64,000 nucleotides of DNA from Streptomyces sp. TRM70350 (lineage in GTDB: Bacteria; Actinomycetota; Actinomycetes; Streptomycetales; Streptomycetaceae): the NCBI RefSeq assembly GCF_019219825.1, contig NZ_JAHUXH010000001.1, forward strand, positions 372,001 to 436,000, given 5' to 3'. The notes below the pieces were generated by a model. It did no database searches. It saw nothing but the letters and a program-made list of their open reading frames with translations, and was not told where the DNA came from. Both the position numbers and the translations under genes were made by a program. Positions 36,887 through 45,301 of the stretch are shown here, piece by piece (the first letter of the stretch is position 1; each line of letters opens with the position of its first letter).

Positions 36887-37804
36887 ATGACAACCACCCA
36901 CGGAGCAGTGCTCCAGGACGCCGTCCCCCGGCCGGACGGGGCCCTCGTCGAACTGCGCAACGCCGGTAAGTCCTACGGCAACATCCGCGCCCTGCACGGC
37001 GTCGACCTCGCCGTCCACCCCGGCAAGGTCACCTGCGTGCTCGGCGACAACGGCGCCGGCAAGTCCACCCTCATCAAGATCATCTCGGGTCTGCACCAGC
37101 ACACCGAGGGCGAGTTCCTCGTCGACGGCGAGCCGGTGCGCTTCGCCACCCCGCGCGAGGCCCTCGACAAGGGCATCGCCGCCGTCTACCAGGACCTGGC
37201 CACCGTGCCCCTGATGCCGGTGTGGCGCAACTTCTTCCTCGGCTCCGAGCTCACCAAGGGCCGCTGGCCGATCCGGCGCCTCGACATCCCCCGCATGAAG
37301 CAGACCGCGGACGAGGAACTGCGCGCCATGGGCATCGTCCTCGACGACCTGGAGCAGCCCATCGGCACCCTGTCCGGCGGCCAGCGCCAGTGCGTGGCGA
37401 TCGCCCGCGCCGTGCACTTCGGCGCCCGCGTGCTCATCCTGGACGAGCCGACCGCCGCGCTGGGCGTGAAGCAGTCGGGTGTGGTGCTGAAGTACATCGC
37501 CGCCGCCCGCGACCGCGGCCTCGGCGTCATCTTCATCACCCACAACCCGCACCACGCGTACATGGTCGGCGACCACTTCAGCGTGCTGCGCCTGGGCACT
37601 CTGGAACTCTCCGCCGACCGCAGCGAGGTCAGCCTGGAAGAGCTGACCAACCACATGGCCGGCGGCGCCGAACTCGCCGCGCTCAAGCACGAGCTGGCGC
37701 AGGTGCGGGGTGTCGACGTGGAGGAACTCCCCGAGGAGGAGGGCCTCACGGCACCCTCGAAGGCGACGTCCGCTTCTCCCGCCTCTTCCGAAGGGACCTC
37801 CTGA
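36887..37804 (+). CDS. Sugar ABC transporter ATP-binding protein, single domain
   Basis: 305-aa ATPase. Walker A is [19 protein letters not shown]-loop [11 protein letters not shown], signature [15 protein letters not shown], Walker [14 protein letters not shown]-loop [14 protein letters not shown]2 importers usually use a two-domain ATPase of about 500 aa; this one has a single nucleotide-binding domain, so it should dimerise. The C-terminus is a Glu/Ser-rich extension. Ends 1 bp before the isomerase gene. Confidence 0.93.
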   Translation: MTTTHGAVLQDAVPRPDGALVELRNAGKSYGNIRALHGVDLAVHPGKVTCVLGDNGAGKSTLIKIISGLHQHTEGEFLVDGEPVRFATPREALDKGIAAVYQDLATVPLMPVWRNFFLGSELTKGRWPIRRLDIPRMKQTADEELRAMGIVLDDLEQPIGTLSGGQRQCVAIARAVHFGARVLILDEPTAALGVKQSGVVLKYIAAARDRGLGVIFITHNPHHAYMVGDHFSVLRLGTLELSADRSEVSLEELTNHMAGGAELAALKHELAQVRGVDVEELPEEEGLTAPSKATSASPASSEGTS

Positions 37805-37805
37805 C

Positions 37806-38714
37806 ATGGCCGACACCCCCGCCCTCGACCGCATCCGGGTCGGCTCGGCGCCCGACTCCTGGGGCGTCTGGTTCCCCGACGACCCCCAGCAGGTCCCCTG
37901 GGAACGCTTCCTCGACGAAGTCGCCGAGGCCGGATACTCCTGGATCGAGCTGGGCCCCTACGGCTATCTGCCGACCGACCCGGCCCGGCTCACCGACGAG
38001 GTGAACAAGCGGAACCTGAAGGTCTCGGCGGGCACGGTTTTCACCGGCCTGCACCGCGGCCCGTCCGTCTGGGAGTCCACCTGGGAGCACGTCAGCCAGG
38101 TCGCCGCCCTCACCCAGGCCATGGGCGCCAAGCACCTGGTGGTCATCCCGTCGTTCTGGCGCGACGACAAGACCGCCGAGATCCTGGAGCCGCCGGAGCT
38201 GACGGCCGGACAGTGGGCGTACCTGACCAAGGGCATGGAACGCCTCGGGCACGAGGTCAAGGAGCGTTACGGCCTCGACATCGTCGTGCACCCGCACGCC
38301 GACACCCACATCGACACCGAGGACCACGTCGAGCGCTTCCTCGACTCCACCGACTCCGAGCTGGTCAACCTCTGCCTGGACACCGGGCACTACGCCTACT
38401 GCGGCGGCGACAGCGTCAAGCTGATCGAGACGTACGGTGAGCGCATCGGCTATCTGCACCTCAAGCAGGTCGACCCGGAGATCCTCGCCGACGTGGTCGC
38501 GAACGAGGTGCCGTTCGGACCGGCCGTGCAGCGGGGCGTGATGTGCGAACCGCCGTCCGGTGTGCCGGAGCTGGGGCCCGTGCTCACGGCGGCCCAGGGG
38601 CTGGGCGTGGAGCTGTTCGCGATCGTCGAGCAGGACATGTACCCCTGCGAGCCGGACAAGCCGCTGCCGATCGCGGTCCGCACCCGCAAGTTCCTGCGGT
38701 CCTGCGGAGCCTGA
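37806..38714 (+). CDS. Sugar phosphate isomerase/epimerase (IolE-like TIM barrel)
   Basis: 302-aa AP-endonuclease-2-type barrel. It begins IRVGSAPDSWGVWFPDDPQQ, close to the N-terminus of inosose dehydratases, with metal ligands in HPHADTHIDT, LCLDTGHYAYCGGD and YLHLKQVDP, and FAIVEQDMYPCEP at the end. Members dehydrate inosose or isomerise keto-sugars. Last gene of the transporter operon, 1 bp from the ATPase. The inositol link is suggestive, but no iolB, iolC or iolD genes are in the window. Confidence 0.88.
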   Translation: MADTPALDRIRVGSAPDSWGVWFPDDPQQVPWERFLDEVAEAGYSWIELGPYGYLPTDPARLTDEVNKRNLKVSAGTVFTGLHRGPSVWESTWEHVSQVAALTQAMGAKHLVVIPSFWRDDKTAEILEPPELTAGQWAYLTKGMERLGHEVKERYGLDIVVHPHADTHIDTEDHVERFLDSTDSELVNLCLDTGHYAYCGGDSVKLIETYGERIGYLHLKQVDPEILADVVANEVPFGPAVQRGVMCEPPSGVPELGPVLTAAQGLGVELFAIVEQDMYPCEPDKPLPIAVRTRKFLRSCGA

Positions 38715-38739
38715 CGGCCCGGGAAGGGTGGGGCGGCGG

Positions 38740-39693
38740 TCACCGCTCGTCCGCGGGCTGCCTCCGCCCTCGTATCACCAGCACCGCGCCCAGGACGGCG
38801 AGGACGAAGCCCGTGGCGGCCGCGCCGATCGGTACCGTCCGGCCGACCGCGCGCAGCTGTGCGCTGTCCGCCTTCGCCTTGTCGACCGCGAACTTCTGCG
38901 TGGCCGGGGTGTGGCTGAGCTTCTTCACGTCCAGCAGCACCACGGCGTCCTTCTCGGCACCGGGGGCGCGCAGGGTCTGGCGGGGTCCCAGCTGGGCGTA
39001 CAGGACACGGCCCGTGGCCTGGTCGACGACCAGCTTGATGCCGTGGTTGGAGTACCACTCCTCGGCGAACACCTGCGAGGCCCCGGGCCGTCCGACGAGG
39101 GCGCCCGGCACCTGGCGGGTGCCGACCTTCGTGGGCGGGACGGTGCCCGTGAAGACGTACCCCTGGTAGCCGCGGATCTTCTCGGTGCCCCGGTAGGAGA
39201 GGGTGACCGTCGAGCCGAGCTGGCTGTCCCACCAGCGGTACGGGCGTTTCTGCACGTCGAACGGGAACTTCAGGTAGGCCTCACCCTCGTGGTACGGCTG
39301 CTCCTGGCAGCAGTGCGCGGGCCGGTTGGTCCTGCGGTCGGTGACCCAGCGGGCGGTCGAGAAGTCCAGCGCGTCGTGCGGGTCGGCGGCGGGCAGCGAC
39401 TTCTCCGTGTCGACCGTCGTGACGACGTCCCACACCGCGTGACCGCTGCGCTCGCTGTCGCCGACGTCGCCGCGCACCCGCTGGGTGACGGTGACGGTCC
39501 GGTCGTGGACCGTCTCGGTCTCCTCGACGTCGAAATAGCTGCCCGTGCCCTTGTAGACGGCGGTCACGTCGATGTCGACCGGGTTCACGGCCGCGCGCGG
39601 CTTCACGTACCACGCGAGCATCGGCGCGAGGACGAGCAGGAAGACACCCAGGCCCAGCAGGACCAGGGAGAGGGGCGAGGCGCTACGGCGCAT
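38740..39693 (-). CDS. DUF3068 membrane protein
   Basis: 317-aa protein of the actinobacterial DUF3068 (PorA-like) family. N-terminal helix LSLVLLGLGVFLLVLAPMLAW, long extracellular domain with VYKGTGSYFDV, YLKFPFDVQKRPYRWWD and YQGYVFTGTVPP, then a C-terminal helix GAAATGFVLAVLGAVLVI. A surface-domain pair CC (HCCQEQPY) could form a disulfide. Function unknown. ATG at 39693 starts the helix directly. Confidence 0.9.
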   Translation of the reverse strand: MRRSASPLSLVLLGLGVFLLVLAPMLAWYVKPRAAVNPVDIDVTAVYKGTGSYFDVEETETVHDRTVTVTQRVRGDVGDSERSGHAVWDVVTTVDTEKSLPAADPHDALDFSTARWVTDRRTNRPAHCCQEQPYHEGEAYLKFPFDVQKRPYRWWDSQLGSTVTLSYRGTEKIRGYQGYVFTGTVPPTKVGTRQVPGALVGRPGASQVFAEEWYSNHGIKLVVDQATGRVLYAQLGPRQTLRAPGAEKDAVVLLDVKKLSHTPATQKFAVDKAKADSAQLRAVGRTVPIGAAATGFVLAVLGAVLVIRGRRQPADER

Positions 39694-39836
39694 CCGGCAC
39701 TCCAGGGCTTGGCTGCTCCGGGACCGTAGGCCCTGGCGACACACCGCGTCTACGCACCTGCGTGACAAACCAGTTGCGGGCACCGCTCATCGGCACACGA
39801 CAATGGCGCACACCCCGCGCCGACCCCGGAGGCCCC

Positions 39837-40769
39837 GTGATCTTCCGCACCCTGGCCGAGCCCGACCTCCCCCGCGTCCTCGCGCTGCTGCCCGCCCGCC
39901 AGGTCGGCGTCTGGACCCCTGCGGACGCCTACCGGGAGGGGCTCGCGAAGGGTGAGTACCGGCCGGAGTGGACGTGGGTCGCGGAAGAGGCCGGTGAGCT
40001 GCACGCCGTGGCGCTGTGGTGGGGCAATGCCGGTGACGTGCGGCCCGGCGCGCTCGACACCCTGAACGCCGTCGCGTCCGCCGGGCGGACGGACCTCGCC
40101 GCCGGTCTCCTCGCCGCGGCCCACACCGCCTTCGAGGGCACGCCCCCGGACTTCCACCTACTGCTGCCCGCCGACTGGCGGGAGCGGCCGGACGCCGTCG
40201 CCGAACTCGGCTGGCGGCAGGAGGCGGCCCGGCGCACCGGGCTCACCACGGCGGTCGAACGGCTGCGCTACGAGTGGACGCGTGACAGCGGCGTCCCCGA
40301 GCCGCCCCGCCGGTTGCGCTTCCGGCGCGAGCCCGACGACGAGGTCTTCGTCGGCCTGTTCCGCCGGGTGCTCGACGGCACGCTCGACGCCGCGTCGCGT
40401 GCGCAGGCCGCGGCAGGGGGAACGGAGGCGCAGGCCCGGGCCGACGTCGCGTTCTACCGGGACTCGATGCGGGGCGAGCGCTCCTGGTGGCGGGTGGCCG
40501 AGGACACCGAGGGGCGTACGGTCGGCTTCGCGCTGCCCTCCCGGAACACCGGCTCGCACGTCGTCGGCTACCTCGGCGTCCTGCCCGAGCAGCGGGGCCA
40601 CGGGTACGTCGACGACCTGCTCGCCGAGATCACCCGCATCCTCGCTCAGGAGGCGGGCGCGGAGGTCGTCCGGGCGGACACGGACCTGACGAACCGGCCG
40701 ATGGCCGCCGCTTTCGACCGCCTCGGGTACCGGAACTTCGCCCGGCGGCTGGTGCTGTCGGCGCCGTGA
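39837..40769 (+). CDS. GNAT N-acetyltransferase
   Basis: 310-aa protein with a C-terminal GNAT domain: HVVGYLGVLPEQRGHGYVDDLLAE holds the acetyl-CoA loop QRGHGY, followed by VVRADTDLTNRPMAAAFDRLGY. The N-terminal 150 residues form a second, degenerate acetyltransferase-like domain (FRTLAEPDLPRVLALL). GTG at 39837 has CCGGAGG 4 nt upstream. It diverges from the DUF3068 gene. Substrate unknown. Confidence 0.88.
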   Translation: MIFRTLAEPDLPRVLALLPARQVGVWTPADAYREGLAKGEYRPEWTWVAEEAGELHAVALWWGNAGDVRPGALDTLNAVASAGRTDLAAGLLAAAHTAFEGTPPDFHLLLPADWRERPDAVAELGWRQEAARRTGLTTAVERLRYEWTRDSGVPEPPRRLRFRREPDDEVFVGLFRRVLDGTLDAASRAQAAAGGTEAQARADVAFYRDSMRGERSWWRVAEDTEGRTVGFALPSRNTGSHVVGYLGVLPEQRGHGYVDDLLAEITRILAQEAGAEVVRADTDLTNRPMAAAFDRLGYRNFARRLVLSAP

Positions 40770-41053
40770 GGTGCTGGGGCCGGGTAGTCCGGATGCCGTC
40801 ATCCGGGTGCCTTCGGCGGGCGCGGGCGCGTGCCGTGTGCGAGATTGCCGACTGAGGGAGGCCGGGCGCGAGTCGCTGTCCCCACATGTGCTGCTCGGGT
40901 ACGCGCCCCGGCCTTCCCCCCGTGCCGTCCCGCGCCCCACGGGTTCGACTCGATGGCCCTGCACCGGACCAGCTGCCCGGCGCCCGAGGTGCACCAGCTC
41001 TACGACGGCCGCGCCGGCGGGCGTGGCGCAGCAGCCCGCGTCCCACCACTGGG
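40770..41053. other. Short intergenic region, no gene
   Basis: About 280 bp between the convergent GNAT and Gfo/Idh/MocA genes. Short frames on both strands have no recognisable family. No strong hairpin was found. Confidence 0.35.
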
Positions 41054-42058
41054 TCAGGCGGCGCGGACCTCCTCGATGCGAACGGGCCGGTGCTCCTGCA
41101 GCGACAGCGTGCACGCCTCCGCGATCCAGCCCGCCTCCAGCGCGTCCGCGACCGTGCACGGCGAGGGGCGGCTGCCCGCGACGACCTCGGTGAACGCGGT
41201 GAGTTCGGCGCGGTAGGCCGCGGTGAAGCGGTCCATGAAGAAGTCGTGCGGGGTGCCCGCAGGGAAGCTCACCCCGGGCTCCACCGACCGCAGTGGAAGC
41301 TTGTCCTCCAGGCCGACGGCGATCGAGTCCGCAAAGCCGTGCAGCTCCATCCGTACGTCGTAACCCCGGCCGTTGTGACGGCTGTTGGAGATCACCGCGA
41401 TCGTGCCGTCGTCGAGGGTGAGGATCGCTCCGGTGGTGTCGGCGTCCCCCGCCTCCGCGATGTACTCCGCTCCCCGGTTGCCGCCGACGGCGTACACCTC
41501 GGTCACCTCGCGGCCCGTCACCCAGCGGATGATGTCGAAGTCGTGCACGGAACAGTCGCGGAAGATGCCGCCGGAGGCGGCGATGTACGCGGCCGGGGGC
41601 GGCGCCGGGTCCAGGGTGGTCGACCGTACGGTGTGCAGCGTGCCCAGCTCTCCGGCGAGCACGGCGTCCCGAGCGGCGACGAACCCGGCGTCGAAGCGCC
41701 GGTTGTAGCCGATCTGCACCGGCACGTCCCGGCCCTCGACGGCCTTCAGCACCGCGACGCTCTCGGCGATGGTGCGGGCGACGGGCTTCTCGCAGAACAC
41801 GGGCACGCCCGCGTTCACGGAGGCGAGGATGAGGTCGGGGTGGGCGTCGGTCGCGGCGGCGATCACCACGCCGTCGATCCCGGCGGCCAGCACGGCCTCG
41901 GGCGAGTCGGCGACCTCGGCCCCGAACCGCTCGGCGGCGGCCTTGGCCGCGTCCGCGAACGGGTCGGAGACGACGAGCGACTCGACCGCGTCGAGTCCAC
42001 AGAGGGTTTCGGCGTGGAAGGCGCCGATGCGGCCGAGGCCGAGGATTCCGATACGCAT
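41054..42058 (-). CDS. Gfo/Idh/MocA oxidoreductase, inositol 2-dehydrogenase-like
   Basis: 334-aa NAD(P)-dependent dehydrogenase. Rossmann start MRIGILGLGRIGAFHAETL, the catalytic Lys in VFCEKPVARTIAE, QIGYNRRFDAGF and the His region DCSVHDFDIIRWVTGRE are all typical of myo-inositol 2-dehydrogenase (IolG) proteins, which produce inosose. This fits the IolE-like protein of the ABC operon. Third gene of a PhyH-SDR-dehydrogenase run, 81 bp after the SDR. Confidence 0.9.
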   Translation of the reverse strand: MRIGILGLGRIGAFHAETLCGLDAVESLVVSDPFADAAKAAAERFGAEVADSPEAVLAAGIDGVVIAAATDAHPDLILASVNAGVPVFCEKPVARTIAESVAVLKAVEGRDVPVQIGYNRRFDAGFVAARDAVLAGELGTLHTVRSTTLDPAPPPAAYIAASGGIFRDCSVHDFDIIRWVTGREVTEVYAVGGNRGAEYIAEAGDADTTGAILTLDDGTIAVISNSRHNGRGYDVRMELHGFADSIAVGLEDKLPLRSVEPGVSFPAGTPHDFFMDRFTAAYRAELTAFTEVVAGSRPSPCTVADALEAGWIAEACTLSLQEHRPVRIEEVRAA

Positions 42059-42088
42059 GAGGGGGGTCGCTCCTTGAGTGCGGATCTT

Positions 42089-42140
42089 GCGAGGGGGGTG
42101 TGGGGGAAGGCTCCGGTGCGAGGGGGGTGGGGGAAGGCTC
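42089..42140. repeat. Imperfect direct repeat between SDR and dehydrogenase
   Basis: GCGAGGGGGGTGTGGGGGAAGGCTC is followed after a few bases by GCGAGGGGGGTGGGGGAAGGCTC, in the 81-bp gap upstream of the Gfo/Idh/MocA gene. On the minus strand, which is the transcribed direction, it is C-rich. Slippage duplication is the simplest cause. Confidence 0.6.
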
Positions 42141-42916
42141 TAGTCGAGTCCGCCGAGCACGTTCTGATCCCAGTCGATCACCGAACCGGTGACCACTCCG
42201 GACCGGTCCGAGAGCAGCAGGACCACGAAGTCCGCGATCTCGTCCGGTTGGCCCAGCCGGCCCATCGGCAGCCGCGCGGCGGCCTGTTCGCGCCAGTCGT
42301 CCTCGGCGCCGTGGAAGGCGCGCTGCGTGGCGTCCTCGCCCTCCGTCGCGGTCCAGCCGATGTTGAGGCCGTTGATCCGGATCCGGTCCCAGCGGTGGGC
42401 ATGCGCGGCGTTCCGGGTCAGCCCGGCGAGTCCGGCCTTGGCGGCGACGTACGGGGCGAGGAACGGCTGGCCGCCGTGCGCCGAGGACGTGATGATGTTG
42501 ACGATCGTGCCGGGCGCCCCGCGCGCCCGCATGTCGGCGACGGCGGCCTGCATCGCGAAGAACGGTCCCTTGAGGTTGATCGCGATGTGCTGGTCGAACA
42601 GCTCGGGCGTGGTGTCCAGCAGCGTGCCCCGGGAGGTCAGGCCCGCGGAGTTGACCAGGCAGTCGATCCGGCCGTACTCGGCGACGGTCCGCGCCACCGC
42701 GTCCTTCGCCTGCCCGGCGTCCGCGAGGTCGGCCCGGAGGAACACGGCCTTGCCGCCGGCGGAGGTCAGCTCCGCCACCAGTGCCTCACCGGGCTCGGCG
42801 CGCCGCCCGGTGACGGCCACGACCGCCCCTTCGCGCACCGCGGCCCGCGCCACGGCCGCGCCGACGCCCTGGCTGCCGCCGTTGACCAGGACGACCTTGT
42901 CGTCGAGAAGTCCCAT
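42140..42916 (-). CDS. SDR-family oxidoreductase
   Basis: 258-aa classical short-chain dehydrogenase. Cofactor motif VNGGSQGVGAAVARA, NSAGLTS as the NNAG-like motif, IVNIITSSAHGG with the catalytic Ser, then YVAAKAGLAGLTR with the YxxxK pair. It ends with the usual VVTGSVIDWDQNVLG. It probably oxidises or reduces a sugar-derived alcohol in the pathway of its neighbours. 15 bp downstream of the PhyH-type gene, so cotranscribed. Confidence 0.92.
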   Translation of the reverse strand: MGLLDDKVVLVNGGSQGVGAAVARAAVREGAVVAVTGRRAEPGEALVAELTSAGGKAVFLRADLADAGQAKDAVARTVAEYGRIDCLVNSAGLTSRGTLLDTTPELFDQHIAINLKGPFFAMQAAVADMRARGAPGTIVNIITSSAHGGQPFLAPYVAAKAGLAGLTRNAAHAHRWDRIRINGLNIGWTATEGEDATQRAFHGAEDDWREQAAARLPMGRLGQPDEIADFVVLLLSDRSGVVTGSVIDWDQNVLGGLD

Positions 42917-42931
42917 GCCGTGCCGTTCCTC

Positions 42932-44098
42932 TCAGCTCTCGCGCCGCTCGGCGCCGACCCGCAGCGCCGCGCGGAGCGCCTCGGGAGTCCAGTCCTCGCG
43001 CAGCGCCCGCCGGACGACATCCGCCTGGGACGGCGGGGCCAGACCGTCGACCGGCGGGTCACTGTCGAGGTTGGTGGGGAAGGGGTAGCCCTCGGCGCTC
43101 GCGGCGATGACGTGGTGCAGGCGGCGCTCGTCCCAGCCCTCGGCCCGGCGTTTCAGCAGCACCGGGAAGACGGCGTTCGCGACGGCCTCCCGGTCCACCG
43201 TCTCCATCGCGCGCCCGAACGCCGAGGACACCTGGAGCAGGTTGGCCATGCGCCGCACCTCCCGCGAGCGGTTGGTCCCGGCGGCGTGGAACACCGCGGG
43301 ATTGAAGTAGACGGCGTCGCCCTTGGCGAGCGGGAGCTGGACGTAATGGTCCTCGAAGTAGGCCCGGAAGTCCGGGCGCCGCCAGGCCAGATAGCCGGGC
43401 TCGTACGTCTGCGAGTACGGCAGGTACATCGTCGGCCCGGTCTCCACCGGCATGTCGCAGTGCGCGACGGCGCCCTGGAGGGTGAGCACGGGGGAGAGAC
43501 GATGCACATGCGCCGGGTAGGCCGCCGCGGCCTCGTTCGACAGGAACCCCAGGTGGTAGTCGCGGTGCGCGGTCTGTGCGGCGCCGCCCGGGTTGACCAC
43601 GTTGACCTGCGCGGTGACCTGGTAGCCCGGGCCGAGCCAGGCCTGCGACACCAGGGCGAGGACATCGTCGGCGTAGTAGTCGGCGAACGCCTCCGGGTCG
43701 TACAGGGCCGCCTTCTCCAGCGCGTTCCACACCCGGTCGTTGGCGCCCGGCTTCGCGAAGTGGTCACCCGCGGCGGCGCCCGAGGCGCGCTGCTCGGCGA
43801 TCAGCGCCTCGAACACGGCCGTGACGGCGTCCACGACCGCCGGGTCCGGGAAGGCGCCCCGGAACACCACGACCCCGGGGCCGTCGGAGAGCGCCCGGAC
43901 CAGCTCGGCCTGGATCTCCCGCAGGTCCGGGGCCGTGCGCAGCCGCTCGCTGTCGTAGACGAGGACGTTCCGCTCGACGGACGAGGCGTGCGGGTAGTCG
44001 GCGGCGTCGGTCGTCCGCTCGACGTGGGTCCGGAAGGCGTCGAGGTCGCAGTCCCGCTCGGACAGCCGGGCACCGCGGTGTGCGGAGGTGAAGGACAT
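42932..44098 (-). CDS. Phytanoyl-CoA dioxygenase-family (Fe(II)/2-oxoglutarate) protein
   Basis: 388-aa protein with the PhyH double-stranded beta-helix. The iron triad is HRDYHLGF (HxD) and the distal FHAAGTNRS with the Arg that binds 2-oxoglutarate. SDGPGVVVFRGAFPD is the usual entry strand. Family enzymes hydroxylate varied small molecules. It opens an operon with an SDR and an inositol-dehydrogenase-like protein and diverges from a LacI regulator over a repeated operator, so the substrate is likely a sugar or cyclitol. ATG at 44098. Confidence 0.85.
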   Translation of the reverse strand: MSFTSAHRGARLSERDCDLDAFRTHVERTTDAADYPHASSVERNVLVYDSERLRTAPDLREIQAELVRALSDGPGVVVFRGAFPDPAVVDAVTAVFEALIAEQRASGAAAGDHFAKPGANDRVWNALEKAALYDPEAFADYYADDVLALVSQAWLGPGYQVTAQVNVVNPGGAAQTAHRDYHLGFLSNEAAAAYPAHVHRLSPVLTLQGAVAHCDMPVETGPTMYLPYSQTYEPGYLAWRRPDFRAYFEDHYVQLPLAKGDAVYFNPAVFHAAGTNRSREVRRMANLLQVSSAFGRAMETVDREAVANAVFPVLLKRRAEGWDERRLHHVIAASAEGYPFPTNLDSDPPVDGLAPPSQADVVRRALREDWTPEALRAALRVGAERRES

Positions 44099-44108
44099 CG
44101 GCGTCCTC

Positions 44109-44168
44109 TCGGTGACGGGATGGCGCAGCGCTGTCATTTCGGTGACGGGGTGGCGCAGCGCTGCCATT
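44109..44168. promoter_or_regulatory. Two 30-bp tandem repeats holding LacI-type operators
   Basis: Units 44109-44138 and 44139-44168 differ at only a few positions. Each carries TGGCGCAGCGCTGYCAT, a near-palindrome centred on AGCGCT as expected of LacI-family sites. They lie in the divergent region between the PhyH operon and the LacI gene, one helical-turn multiple (30 bp) apart. Confidence 0.65.
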
Positions 44169-44233
44169 CTTGTCAGTACAAACCCCTCGAACAACCAGCA
44201 GCAACCCATCAAAAATCCCTCAAGGAGCCGTCC

Positions 44234-45268
44234 GTGGGCCATCCCTTCCCCATCCGGGAGATCGCACGTCAGGCCGGTCTGAGCGAGGCCACCGTAGACC
44301 GGGTCCTCAACGGGCGGGGCGGCGTGCGCGAGAGCACCGCGCAGGAGGTGCGCCGCGCCATCGCCGACCTGGACCGGCAGCGCACCCAGGTCCGGCTGGT
44401 CGGCCGTACCTTCATGATCGACATAGTGATGCAGGCGCCGGAGCGGTTCTCCACCGCCGTACGCGCCGCCCTGGAGGCGGAGCTGCCGTCGCTGCATCCG
44501 GCCGTCGTGCGCTCACGGTTCCACTTCCGGGAGACCGGGCCGGTCGAGGAGCAGGTGCGGACCCTGGACCGGATCGCCCGGCGCGGCTCGCAGGGCGTGG
44601 TCCTCAAGGCCCCGGACGTCCCCGAGGTCACCGCCGCCGTGGCCCGGCTGGTCGCGGCGGGCATCCCGGTCGTCACCCTGGTCACCGACCTGCCCGCGAG
44701 CGCCCGCCTGGCCTACGTCGGCATCGACAACCGGGCGGCGGGCGCGACCGCCGCGTACCTCATGGGCCAGTGGCTCGGCGACCGGCCCGGCAATGTCCTC
44801 ACCAGCCTCAGCAGCGGCTTCTTCCGCAACGAGGAGGAGCGCGAGATGGGCTTCCGCGGCGCGATGCGCGCCCGGCACCCGCAGCGCGCCCTCGTCGAGA
44901 TCGCCGAGGGCCAGGGCCTGGACGCCACGCAGTACGACCTCGTCCGCGCCGCCCTGGAACGCGACCCGGACATCCGCGCGGTCTACTCGATCGGCGGCGG
45001 CAACATCGCCACCCTGCGCGCCTTCGAGGATCTCGGCCGTGACTGCGCGGTGTTCGTCGCGCACGACCTCGACCACGACAACACCCGCCTGCTGCGCGAG
45101 CACCGCCTGTCCGCCGTACTCCACCACGACCTGCGCCAGGACATGCGCGAGGCCTGCCACCTGGTGATGCGCGCGCACGGCGCGCTGCCGCCCGCCGGGC
45201 CCACGCTTCCGTCGGCGATCCAGGTGGTGACGCCCTACAACATGCCGCCGCAGACGGCGGCCGTGTGA
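44234..45268 (+). CDS. LacI-family transcriptional regulator
   Basis: 344-aa repressor. The HTH is IREIARQAGLSEATVDRVLNGRGGV with the hinge-proximal VRRAIADLDRQ. The effector domain is of the type-I periplasmic-binding fold (VVLKAPDVPEVTAAVARL, YVGIDNRAAGATAAYLMG, IRAVYSIGGGNIATLRAF). Sugar or cyclitol ligand. GTG at 44234 with AAGGAG 7 nt upstream. Likely autoregulated through the tandem operators at 44109-44168, controlling the PhyH-SDR-dehydrogenase operon. Confidence 0.93.
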   Translation: MGHPFPIREIARQAGLSEATVDRVLNGRGGVRESTAQEVRRAIADLDRQRTQVRLVGRTFMIDIVMQAPERFSTAVRAALEAELPSLHPAVVRSRFHFRETGPVEEQVRTLDRIARRGSQGVVLKAPDVPEVTAAVARLVAAGIPVVTLVTDLPASARLAYVGIDNRAAGATAAYLMGQWLGDRPGNVLTSLSSGFFRNEEEREMGFRGAMRARHPQRALVEIAEGQGLDATQYDLVRAALERDPDIRAVYSIGGGNIATLRAFEDLGRDCAVFVAHDLDHDNTRLLREHRLSAVLHHDLRQDMREACHLVMRAHGALPPAGPTLPSAIQVVTPYNMPPQTAAV

Positions 45269-45301
45269 CACTCGCGCATCGCGCGCCGCGCCGACCGGCC
45301 G

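Noticed and set aside
40886..44233. Apparent N-terminal extension of about 1,100 codons on the first LacI regulator (frame open from 40886)
   Set aside because: The extension runs antisense through the dehydrogenase, SDR and PhyH genes. The LacI HTH begins right after GTG 44234 with a good ribosome binding site.
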